Part shown: positions 1 through 5,857 of the stretch, piece after piece | Layout of the letters: each line of letters begins with the position of its first letter | Position numbering within the stretch: position 1 is the first letter of the stretch | Assembly: GCA_002429595.1 (NCBI GenBank) | Contig: DJAM01000096.1 | Location: 1,237-7,093, forward strand | Direction: 5' to 3' | Length of the DNA: 5,857 nucleotides | Source of the DNA: Coxiellaceae bacterium UBA6002 | GTDB taxonomy: Bacteria; Pseudomonadota; Gammaproteobacteria; UBA6002 | Program-made: the position numbers and the translations under genes | The notes under the pieces: model-generated | Told to the model about the DNA's origin: nothing | Databases searched by the model: none | Seen by the model: the letters and a program-made list of their open reading frames with translations, nothing else

Positions 1-1721
1 CTAACGGAGGCTGTCGCATTTCCGCCATCCCCTCCGGGTCCACCAAAACCATCGCCTCCATTTCCAGAGATAACAGTTGAGGTACCATCTCCTGCATTAC
101 CACCATTACCTCCAACTCCGCCTATTCCCACGGCGCTTCCGAAGCCAACAGCTAAATTCGCAGAGTTATTGACTGCAAGTCCCACCGTAGCATTTGAATT
201 AAATGCAGTTGCTTTAATATCAAATATATTCAGATTGAAACTAGCAATAGTATTGCCTGTGCCGCCGGCTCCGCCTGCGCCAGCGTTGCCAGTGATGAAT
301 GCTAAATCAGCAGTGCCACCAGTTGAGTCACCCGAAACTGCACTGCCACCGTTGCCTCCGGTTACCGAGAGGGTAGCTGCACCACCCTGACCGCCATTAC
401 CTCCATTACCACCTACACCTGCGATACTACCGACGTCTGTAGCAGCATTGACTGAGTTAATTACTGAGCCCGTTACAGAAGTATTTGAGGTTACTACTGA
501 AGATGTGATCGTAAAATGGTTTTGCGCGAAGGTCGTTTGAGCATCTGCGAAGCCGCCATTACCGCTGCCGCCGCCATGTGCTGTGATTATAGCTGTGCCA
601 CCGTTGCCGCCGAAAGTTGGCCCTGTTTCGATTTCGGTTGCATCGCCACCATTACCGCCTTGAGCTTCAATACTATTTAGAGAACCTCCGGCGCCGCCAG
701 CGCCCCCTAATCCAGATATGCCAGCAATGTCCCCAATGCCTACTGCTGAATTTAAAGAGAAGCCTGACACGTTAGCGCCACCCGTAGCTGCGGCTTGCAC
801 TACAGTGTTTATTACTGTGAAGTCATTCCTATTGAAGCTTGCAAGAGTGAATGCATCGCCGCCATTACCGCCGCTGCCACAACTAAGCGTTATGGATGCT
901 AAACCGCCGTTACCACCCGTGCCACCGTTTGTTGCATCTCCGCCAGAACCTGCTGTAGCGGTAGCCGAATCAATGAAGCCTCCGTTGCCGCCGTTACCCC
1001 CTGTGCCACCTAGGCCGCCAATGCTACCAATACCGCCTGCTATATTTGCACTTACTACAGTAATTATTCCATCTACATTAGCACTTCCTAAAATCGTACT
1101 ATTTCTGACGTCAAAAATATTGTCGAGGAAGCTAGTTGTGGTTGTGGCACTACCACCATCGCCAGCATTCCCGGCGGTAACAGTAAGGAATGCATTGCCA
1201 CCATTTCCGCCTATGCCATCAACACCAGATGCGTCACCACCATTTCCGCCTCTTACGATTGTTGTCAATATCGAACCGCCATCACCGCCATTACCTCCAA
1301 TACCGCCTATACCCGCAATGACTCCTATACCGATCGCACTATTGAGGCTAAATTCAGTTAGGGTGTCTGTGATATTGCTAATTCCCTGAACATTAACATC
1401 GGTTAACGTAAACGTATTATTACTAAATGTTCTTGTAATGTTGCTAGAGGTACCATTGCCACTGTCGCCAATTGTGATAGTGGAACTAGCATCGGTTCCA
1501 TCTCCGCCTTGCTCATCTATCCCTGGACCGCCATTTCCACCTGTCACTGAACCAAAAAATAAGCCAGCACCGTCATCTGCGTTTCCTCCAGTACCCGCTA
1601 TGCCACCAATTTCCCCAATACCTGCAGCGGCATTCAGGCCTCCGCCACTGACCGAGCCATTAACAATGGCTGTGCCGGTAACAGTACTGGTCATAATGTC
1701 TAATTCACTATCATTGGCATG
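1..1721 (-). repeat. Six degenerate tandem repeats (~97-102 residues each) in the autotransporter passenger
   Basis: Protein-level repeats begin at 1721, 1430, 1133, 839, 533 and 242 (residues 464, 561, 660, 758, 860 and 957), with lengths of 97, 99, 98, 102 and 97 residues; the sixth is cut by the window edge. Five units open with [ST]-F-x-x-N-x-F-[DT]-[VIL], for example SFLDNIFDV, SFNRNDFTV and TFAQNHFTI; the first unit is more diverged (HANDSELDI). Next comes a beta-like stretch, then a block such as SLNSAIGIGVIAGIGG, then GGX triplets (GGIGGNGGDGG), then GGNGGDA, and one or two further GGNGG-A blocks. Glycine codons vary freely (GGT, GGC, GGA, GGG) between copies, so the repeats are diverged as DNA but conserved as protein. 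Confidence 0.88.
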
Positions 1722-3110
1722 AATACCGATCGCGATATTTTCTAGACCAACGAGGTCGCCATTGAAAATAGCAGAAGCAGCAATTGTTGAATTACAAACG
1801 TGGTTATTAACTGCCGCATCTAAGTCCAAAGCAACAACTCTGCCACCTGTGGTGCCAACCAAAGCATTAATTAATTGTATAGAATCCAGGGTATTGTTAC
1901 CTGTAAATATGAGTCCACCAAGCAGAATGGGACGTTCGTCACCAACAGGAGAACATTTGAAATCTGCGGTGCGACCAACGATACTTTGGTGATCGTGTAA
2001 CGTTACCACTGCATTTGGAGCGCCTGCACCTTGAATGGTGTAAGTTCCGGTAGCAAAGTAGAAACTACCGTCCCCAGTTGCGGCAAAGACATCATCCACT
2101 GTAATTTGACTAAACTGATTTGCAGCTAGTGGGTTTTCAAAGGTACCGGAATTCGCACCGCTAAATGGGGCTGTGCCCGTGGGGCTAAAGAAGAAGATAT
2201 TATCCCTGGTGAGTACTAAGCCATTATCCTTACGTCGAGAAATAATTGGAATACCGTTGCCACGACCCACTGTGCCAAGATTACGCATAATAGGATCTTC
2301 TAGGTGACTGGCTATGCTGCAAGGATTAACGCAACGTGGTCCACCGAAGGTGAATTGCAAACCTGCTACCACACGGCCACGTTGTTGATTATCGTAACTC
2401 GTTTCAGCAGTCAGGGTTATTGTAGGATTAATCGGTAATCCTACTCGAGCCTCTACACCTCGAACGTCGTCAAAATCTTTGAGATCAAAAAAGTAGCCGC
2501 CGGCATGTAGTTGAAGGTTATATGCGCCTGGCAAAGTAATTCCGATTTCACCATCGACCCCTGGACCGACTTGTTCAAGATTTACAAATTGATGTTCGAA
2601 TTGTTGGTGACCACGAAATTCGACGAATTCACAACCGTCATTAACACCGCAGCTGTTTGCATGGGTTAAAAAAAATGGATTGCCGCTTTTGGTTTTCTCG
2701 CTGACAGGAATATAGCCATTTAAACGAACATCCCAGTTGTTAGATATTAATTCAACGCCTGGGCTGACCACTTGGAACTCGTGGTGGTGTTCAGATTGAT
2801 TGTTATCGACAAAGACATAAGTGCCTACGATTTTAGTGGGGTCGATTATTTTACGATAGGCTAGACCGACACCCGCATACCAAGCGGATTGATCACCAAA
2901 TTCCCCCTGTAGATTTCCAAAAAACAAGGAATCGCAAGATTGTGCAAAAGGCACTAAGAAATCGCCACGTGCTAAAGCATCCTCGCCGACTAGACCCGTG
3001 ATGATCAGTCGTGGATTTGCGACGGAATTACCAAAAGGGGCGTTATGCGCTTGTCCGTCTGATAAGCAGCCCAGTAGTATGCTAGAAAGCAGAATATTTA
3101 GCTTTTTCAT
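1..3110 (-). CDS. Inverse autotransporter (intimin/invasin-like, type Ve) with glycine-rich tandem-repeat passenger; 3' end outside window
   Basis: The minus-strand frame starts at ATG 3110 and stays open for 1036 codons to the window edge, so the C-terminus is missing. Residues 1-21 form a signal peptide (KK, hydrophobic LNILLSSILLG, likely cut after GQA). Residues ~30-257 match an inverse-autotransporter beta-barrel: WYAGVGLAYR (77-86), YVFVDNN (98-104), VVSPGVEL and NNWDVRLNGYIPV (114-136), GPGVDGEIGITLP (182-194), and a final strand GLQFTFGG ending at 257. Residues 258-300 are a linker (HLEDPIMRNLGT). Residues ~300-460 look like a beta-solenoid (FSPTG, SGTFENPL, ATGTYTI, GNNTLDSIQLIN). 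From residue 464 there are six glycine-rich repeats. In this family the N-terminal barrel sits in the outer membrane and the C-terminal passenger is exported to the cell surface, usually for adhesion; adhesion here is inferred. No LysM domain precedes the barrel. Cysteines at 59, 154, 160, 260, 264, 386, 439 and 744 are unusual for such a protein. Start choice is supported by AAGGAAG 7 nt upstream. Confidence 0.9.
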   Translation of the reverse strand, partial: MKKLNILLSSILLGCLSDGQAHNAPFGNSVANPRLIITGLVGEDALARGDFLVPFAQSCDSLFFGNLQGEFGDQSAWYAGVGLAYRKIIDPTKIVGTYVFVDNNQSEHHHEFQVVSPGVELISNNWDVRLNGYIPVSEKTKSGNPFFLTHANSCGVNDGCEFVEFRGHQQFEHQFVNLEQVGPGVDGEIGITLPGAYNLQLHAGGYFFDLKDFDDVRGVEARVGLPINPTITLTAETSYDNQQRGRVVAGLQFTFGGPRCVNPCSIASHLEDPIMRNLGTVGRGNGIPIISRRKDNGLVLTRDNIFFFSPTGTAPFSGANSGTFENPLAANQFSQITVDDVFAATGDGSFYFATGTYTIQGAGAPNAVVTLHDHQSIVGRTADFKCSPVGDERPILLGGLIFTGNNTLDSIQLINALVGTTGGRVVALDLDAAVNNHVCNSTIAASAIFNGDLVGLENIAIGIHANDSELDIMTSTVTGTAIVNGSVSGGGLNAAAGIGEIGGIAGTGGNADDGAGLFFGSVTGGNGGPGIDEQGGDGTDASSTITIGDSGNGTSSNITRTFSNNTFTLTDVNVQGISNITDTLTEFSLNSAIGIGVIAGIGGIGGNGGDGGSILTTIVRGGNGGDASGVDGIGGNGGNAFLTVTAGNAGDGGSATTTTSFLDNIFDVRNSTILGSANVDGIITVVSANIAGGIGSIGGLGGTGGNGGNGGFIDSATATAGSGGDATNGGTGGNGGLASITLSCGSGGNGGDAFTLASFNRNDFTVINTVVQAAATGGANVSGFSLNSAVGIGDIAGISGLGGAGGAGGSLNSIEAQGGNGGDATEIETGPTFGGNGGTAIITAHGGGSGNGGFADAQTTFAQNHFTITSSVVTSNTSVTGSVINSVNAATDVGSIAGVGGNGGNGGQGGAATLSVTGGNGGSAVSGDSTGGTADLAFITGNAGAGGAGGTGNTIASFNLNIFDIKATAFNSNATVGLAVNNSANLAVGFGSAVGIGGVGGNGGNAGDGTSTVISGNGGDGFGGPGGDGGNATASV

Positions 3111-3117
3111 TAGTGAA

Positions 3118-3124
3118 CTTCCTT
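3118..3124 (-). promoter_or_regulatory. Ribosome-binding site of the autotransporter
   Basis: The minus strand reads AAGGAAG, then 7 nt (TTCACTA), then ATG at 3110. This strong Shine-Dalgarno match fixes the start. It is the best ribosome-binding site in the window; the other two genes have weak or no matches. Confidence 0.75.
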
Positions 3125-3165
3125 GTTACCTATTGTCCGTTAAGAGGCTATCCTAAAAACAGTTA

Positions 3166-3194
3166 ACTATAGCAAATAAGAAAAAACATTCTAA
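3166..3194 (-). promoter_or_regulatory. Candidate sigma-70 promoter of the autotransporter
   Basis: On the minus strand there is a -35-like TTAGAA (3194-3189), a 17-nt spacer, and a -10-like TATAGT (3171-3166). Transcription would start near 3159, giving a leader of about 48 nt before the ATG at 3110. The hexamers match consensus at 4/6 and 5/6. It lies in the 90-bp gap after the LRR gene, which shows no convincing terminator, so readthrough from upstream is also possible. Confidence 0.4.
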
Positions 3195-3200
3195 TAATAT

Positions 3201-4094
3201 CTAGTATCTAGGCGGATTTGGACCTGGTTGATTGGTTCCATAATTGCCAGGCGTTCTTTGAGAGATATTGGTGTTAGCGGGTTTTGCTAGGAACGCCATT
3301 GGAGAAAGTAGCTTGCTCGTGGCAGCTTGGTCATACTTAGCTTTAAAGGCTGACCATTCTTGATCAAATTTTTCTGTTTGTTTTATAAATAAAGATAAGA
3401 TATACGATGCATCGTCCATGCCTGAACTGTAACCCTGTTTTAGTAGCGCGCTGCAGATTTTTCTCATTTGATCTTGCATTTCATTCTGAGTCGAGGGTTC
3501 CCACACCAAGGTTGGGGGCGTCTTTCTATCTAAAGCACTATTTAACATTTGCCACCACTCCAAGGTCATAGGTGACTTTCCTAATATTACTTTGCTCAAA
3601 CTTGTATTCAACGCGAGCAACGAAGCTAAATCTTCAACATCGTCATAAGTCACCATAGCTGTTTGTGTTAAATCTACAGATGTTAATTTGTCTAGTGAAC
3701 ATAAAGTTTCACGCGCAAATCGATAACCTATTGGGCCAAGATATGTGTTTCTAAAACTAATGGTTTCTAAACCACTAGCTGCTGTAATTGCATAAAAAAT
3801 GGACTGCCAATGGGTTTTATGGAAGGTTGCAAAAAAGTCCTCAATTTTACACGAACGAAGTTTGGTACATTTTCGAATTGCTTCTGCAAATTTTTGAACA
3901 TCGTTATAACTTGGGCGAGGGCTATTTTCTACGATGTTAAGTGTAATAGTTAATTCTTGTAATACTCTACTATGGAAAGAAATTTCCTCGGCAATTGCTT
4001 TTAAGTCGAAATTATTTTCATGTGCAATATTAATTGTTAATTGCATCTGCATACGACGATTAGAATCTGGATTCTTAAGTAATGGCTCTTGCAT
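3201..4094 (-). CDS. Ribonuclease-inhibitor-type leucine-rich-repeat protein, candidate effector
   Basis: This encodes 297 residues. No signal peptide or membrane segment is visible, so it is probably cytosolic or delivered by a specialised secretion system. Leucine-rich strands recur about every 28-30 residues: VLQELTITLN (44-53), TKLRSCKI (77-84), SGLETISFRN (107-116), DKLTSVDLTQT (135-145) and TSLSKVILGK (164-173). Helical stretches such as DDVEDLASLLALN separate them, as in RI-like LRRs, which usually form a curved protein-binding surface. Residues ~200-265 look helical. The last ~25 residues are low-complexity, rich in Pro, Asn and Gly, and end in PNPPRY. The partner is unknown. The ATG at 4094 has only a weak AGG 6 nt upstream; the alternative Met15 and Met17 have no better site. 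In intracellular Legionellales such small LRR proteins are often type IV effectors, but no typical glutamate-rich C-terminal signal is seen here. Confidence 0.8.
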   Translation of the reverse strand: MQEPLLKNPDSNRRMQMQLTINIAHENNFDLKAIAEEISFHSRVLQELTITLNIVENSPRPSYNDVQKFAEAIRKCTKLRSCKIEDFFATFHKTHWQSIFYAITAASGLETISFRNTYLGPIGYRFARETLCSLDKLTSVDLTQTAMVTYDDVEDLASLLALNTSLSKVILGKSPMTLEWWQMLNSALDRKTPPTLVWEPSTQNEMQDQMRKICSALLKQGYSSGMDDASYILSLFIKQTEKFDQEWSAFKAKYDQAATSKLLSPMAFLAKPANTNISQRTPGNYGTNQPGPNPPRY

Positions 4095-4137
4095 TTGTGC
4101 CTGTCCGAGTAGGTTTTATGTGGTTTTACTAAATTTT

Positions 4138-4166
4138 GTTATACATAATCGTAGATGCAAAGTCAC
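4138..4166 (-). promoter_or_regulatory. Candidate promoter of the LRR gene
   Basis: On the minus strand a GTGACT (4166-4161; 4/6 match to TTGACA) is separated by 17 nt from TATAAC (4143-4138; 5/6 match to TATAAT). The predicted start near 4131 gives a leader of about 37 nt. The match is reasonable, but AT-rich DNA produces such sites by chance. Confidence 0.35.
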
Positions 4167-4255
4167 CAAATTAGGACGGTTTTTTTCAAAAAATGTGTTA
4201 TTTAAGAAAGTTTTAAGCATTCATTATTAAACTAACAATTTAAAATCTTCGGGCT

Positions 4256-4390
4256 ATGATGAAAAATCAACATTTGACAAATATAGACTTCTTTCCTAAA
4301 AAATTCTTAGCTAAATTACTGGACGAGCATCCCGAACTATTGTCCCCCCAGTTATTATTTTACGCTGTTATTATGAACCAAAATCGATGA
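4256..4390 (+). CDS. Possible 44-residue small protein or gene remnant
   Basis: A plus-strand frame runs from ATG 4256 (a second ATG follows at 4259) to TGA 4388-4390, in a gap where both flanking genes are on the other strand. The product (begins MMKNQHLTNIDFFPKKF, ends YAVIMNQNR) has a protein-like mix of Leu, Lys, Glu and aromatic residues suggesting two short amphipathic helices. After the TGA, the same frame continues with protein-like FAEANAAMCLRI up to TAA 4427-4429, which could mean a decayed gene with an internal stop. There is no good ribosome-binding site (only CGGG close to the start) and an in-frame stop at 4241. I do not recognise it; chance is a real alternative. Confidence 0.25.
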   Translation: MMKNQHLTNIDFFPKKFLAKLLDEHPELLSPQLLFYAVIMNQNR

Positions 4391-4417
4391 TTCGCTGAAG
4401 CCAACGCAGCAATGTGC

Positions 4418-5701
4418 CTAAGGATATAACCCACTTACATCTTCAATAGGCTCTGCTTGAGATGAAGGTTGTGCTTGAGGTTCCGTCCAATTATCTAAGA
4501 CAATCTTCATAGCATTTTCAGTAGTATGGGCGGCAAAATGACTGCATGCTGCCGTCATTTGCAATAATTCCTGGGGTAACAGGCTGAAAAAGGTTTGTCG
4601 TCCATTCTGTGTTGTCATGGCTAACATTTGCGTTCTTTCGATAATTTCCATTCGATCTGATAATAGTTTGAACAACTCATCAATGAGTTCGGATTCAAAT
4701 TCAGATGTTTCAAGTTGTCTTGATATATGAACCAATTTTTTTTGTAGCAATCGTGGGCAGGGGTATCTTTTTATTACATCTAACTTATCTTTAATGGTAA
4801 CTTCATGTCCGATCAAATGATCAATAATTTTTGCTTTAGTTAAAGGATGTTCAGTGCCGATTGCAGCAAAATTCTCTAGATTTAGACCATCAATATTATT
4901 TAGTTTAATAATTGCTTTCCAGAGTAAGCGCGGTTGTGGGTGCATTATTAACGCACGGGAATATACATTTCGAAAATCATCAATGTGCTTCTGTATAATT
5001 TCAACAACTTCCCAATGCAATGGTGTTGCTGGGTCTAAGGTGTGTAACAATAAAATTTCAAAAAATTCTTGGTGGATGGCAATATCATTTTGGTCAACAA
5101 AATCACAGGTATTTGGTTCTAAACGAAATGCGGCGATAATATTCGTGATTTTGTCAGCATTATTTAAAATTTTTTGTAATCGGTTAGGTGTTAAAAGCCG
5201 ACATTGGATTAAATTGATAAAAAAATGGTTGAGATCGGTTGTGTGTTTGACTTCTGCTTGTGCTTTCAAGTAATGATTAATGAGGGTTTCAAACTCAATA
5301 AACTTTTTCTTTAATGTTTGTGTTTCAATCTTTGAGATTAGTTGTCCGAATAATATAGCTTGAGTATAAGTACTTAAGTAATTTTTGGTATGTCTACTTT
5401 TTAGGAACGGAATACAATTTGCAGTCAGATCAAATTTACCATTACTATAATAAATAAAAAGAGGTAGATAAGATTCGTTTAGCACTTGGTATTCATTCAG
5501 AACCGTAAGATCTCTTTTTAGGTTATCTATTTTTTTTGGCTCCAACGTCATAAGCCAATTAAAAATACCACGATTGAAAATATTGGCTTTCTTTAGTAGT
5601 TCTAGAATCAGTATTAAATCTCGCTGTTCTTGGCTGTCATCTGAATTAGCGCTTTCGCTGTTAATCAGCTTTTTCTTAAAGATCTCAAAATCAGTATTCA
5701 T
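4418..5701 (-). CDS. Hypothetical all-helical protein with acidic, proline-rich C-terminal tail
   Basis: This encodes 427 residues that I do not recognise. It has no signal peptide or transmembrane segment. After a polar Ser/Asp/Glu-rich stretch (residues ~15-27), the sequence is dense in Leu, Ile, Lys and Glu with heptad-like spacing, suggesting a helical repeat or solenoid fold. Examples are RDLILILELLKKANIF, EIIQKHIDDF and ESELIDELFKLLSDR. Near the C-terminus, FFSLLPQELL (371-380) resembles the start of an F-box (LPxELL), but no complete F-box is visible. Residues ~407-427 form a disordered tail rich in Pro, Gln and Glu, ending EPIEDVSGLYP. Glutamates followed by a hydrophobic residue near the end are compatible with a Dot/Icm-type secretion signal; this is only suggestive. 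The ATG at 5701 lacks a Shine-Dalgarno site, but an in-frame TAA lies 12 nt upstream and the next Met is residue 51, so this start is preferred. Confidence 0.75.
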   Translation of the reverse strand: MNTDFEIFKKKLINSESANSDDSQEQRDLILILELLKKANIFNRGIFNWLMTLEPKKIDNLKRDLTVLNEYQVLNESYLPLFIYYSNGKFDLTANCIPFLKSRHTKNYLSTYTQAILFGQLISKIETQTLKKKFIEFETLINHYLKAQAEVKHTTDLNHFFINLIQCRLLTPNRLQKILNNADKITNIIAAFRLEPNTCDFVDQNDIAIHQEFFEILLLHTLDPATPLHWEVVEIIQKHIDDFRNVYSRALIMHPQPRLLWKAIIKLNNIDGLNLENFAAIGTEHPLTKAKIIDHLIGHEVTIKDKLDVIKRYPCPRLLQKKLVHISRQLETSEFESELIDELFKLLSDRMEIIERTQMLAMTTQNGRQTFFSLLPQELLQMTAACSHFAAHTTENAMKIVLDNWTEPQAQPSSQAEPIEDVSGLYP

Positions 5702-5731
5702 AATATTTAGTTATACATAGAAAAAGTCGCC

Positions 5732-5740
5732 ATCATAGCA
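5732..5740 (-). promoter_or_regulatory. Candidate extended -10 promoter for the helical-protein gene
   Basis: The minus strand reads TGCTATGAT (5740-5732), an extended -10 element (TGn plus TATGAT, 5/6 match to TATAAT). The hexamer 17 nt upstream (ATATTT, 5760-5755) is a poor -35, which an extended -10 can tolerate. Transcription would start near 5725, giving a leader of about 24 nt with no Shine-Dalgarno sequence. Confidence 0.4.
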
Positions 5741-5752
5741 AAGATTCTTTAA

Positions 5753-5783
5753 TGAAATATTAAGAGCTTAAATAAATATTTCA
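5753..5783. repeat. Inverted repeat upstream of the helical-protein gene, possible operator
   Basis: A perfect 9-bp inverted repeat, TGAAATATT (5753-5761) and AATATTTCA (5775-5783), is separated by 13 bp, so the arm centres are 22 bp apart, about two helical turns. The gene-proximal arm covers the predicted -35 region of the candidate promoter. A second nested inverted repeat, TTAAG-AG-CTTAA, spans 5760-5771. No T-run follows on either strand, so it is not a typical terminator. Regulatory function is inferred from position only; AT-rich palindromes occur by chance. Confidence 0.4.
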
Positions 5784-5822
5784 CATTGCTCTGTAATAGA
5801 CAAAAATTGCAGTTCTGACTAT

Positions 5823-5857
5823 TTGTCATTCCCGCACCTTTGTTGTCATTCCCGCGC
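5823..5857. repeat. Two direct copies of TTGTCATTCCCGC at the right edge
   Basis: TTGTCATTCCCGC occurs at 5823-5835 and again at 5843-5855, a 20-bp period, and the second copy runs into the window edge as CCCGCGC. The core TCATTCCCGCG is the left half of palindromic GTCATTCCCGC...GCGGGAAT elements that are dispersed between genes in many bacteria. The expected right half would lie outside the window, so completeness cannot be judged. Confidence 0.65.

Larger units (their letters stand above)
4095..4417. other. 323-bp gap between the helical-protein and LRR genes
   Basis: This gap holds the candidate LRR promoter (4138-4166) and a short plus-strand frame (4256-4390). I see no tRNA, no strong stem-loop followed by a T-run, and therefore no clear terminator for the gene ending at 4418. 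The remainder is AT-rich with several homopolymer runs (for example T7 near 4190 on the plus strand). Confidence 0.6.

Noticed and set aside
1..1721. CRISPR-like or satellite DNA, suggested by the dense CCGCCATTACC-like repeats on the plus strand.
   Set aside because: The repeats are not identical at the DNA level, there are no equal-length unique spacers, and the whole region is an open protein-coding frame.
169..1992. Plus-strand proline-rich frames (169-390, 718-1389, 1438-1722, 1762-1992).
   Set aside because: They are antisense to the continuous minus-strand autotransporter frame. Their Pro-rich PPLPP-type runs are the reverse complement of glycine codons, and they have no ribosome-binding sites or domains.
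3181..3210. Possible terminator after the LRR gene (CTAG-ATA-CTAG followed by a T-run on the minus strand).
   Set aside because: The stem is only 4 bp with AT-rich pairing, and the T-run lies well downstream of it, so it is not a convincing intrinsic terminator.
3934..4230. Plus-strand frame of 98 codons.
   Set aside because: It overlaps the 5' end of the LRR gene on the opposite strand. Its Cys-rich, low-coherence product looks like a shadow frame, and it has no recognisable features.
4854..5273. Plus-strand frame of 139 codons.
   Set aside because: It lies wholly inside the helical-protein gene on the opposite strand and its product shows no domain. The minus-strand frame is three times longer and protein-like.

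Overview
The window looks like an accessory, host-interaction locus of an AT-rich Gram-negative bacterium. A gammaproteobacterium of the Legionellales type (Legionella, Coxiella, Berkiella, Rickettsiella) is my best guess. The reasons are an outer-membrane inverse autotransporter, a eukaryote-like leucine-rich-repeat protein, an all-helical orphan protein with an acidic, proline-rich tail, and TTGTCATTCCCGC intergenic repeats. The assignment is an inference; no ribosomal or housekeeping gene is present to fix the taxon.

All three substantial genes lie on the minus strand and are read from right to left. Positions 5857-5702 hold a partial direct repeat, an inverted repeat and a probable promoter. 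Positions 5701-4418 encode a 427-residue helical protein of unknown function. Positions 4417-4095 are a 323-bp gap that contains a possible 44-codon plus-strand ORF and a probable promoter for the next gene. Positions 4094-3201 encode a 297-residue ribonuclease-inhibitor-type LRR protein. Positions 3200-3111 carry a promoter and a strong ribosome-binding site.

The main gene of the window occupies positions 3110 to 1 and runs off the left edge. I translated it codon by codon and it is open for 1036 codons without a stop. It has a signal peptide, an inverse-autotransporter (intimin/invasin-type, type Ve) beta-barrel, a linker, a beta-solenoid-like segment, and then at least six degenerate tandem repeats of about 97-102 residues. 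Each repeat combines a beta-strand-like segment with several GGX runs (GGNGG and similar), reminiscent of mycobacterial PE_PGRS proteins. The proline-rich plus-strand reading frames over this region are antisense shadows of the glycine codons.

The three genes probably have separate promoters and need not form an operon. A plausible common theme is interaction with a eukaryotic host: a surface-displayed repeat adhesin beside two candidate effector-like proteins. That link is inferred from protein architecture and neighbourhood only.
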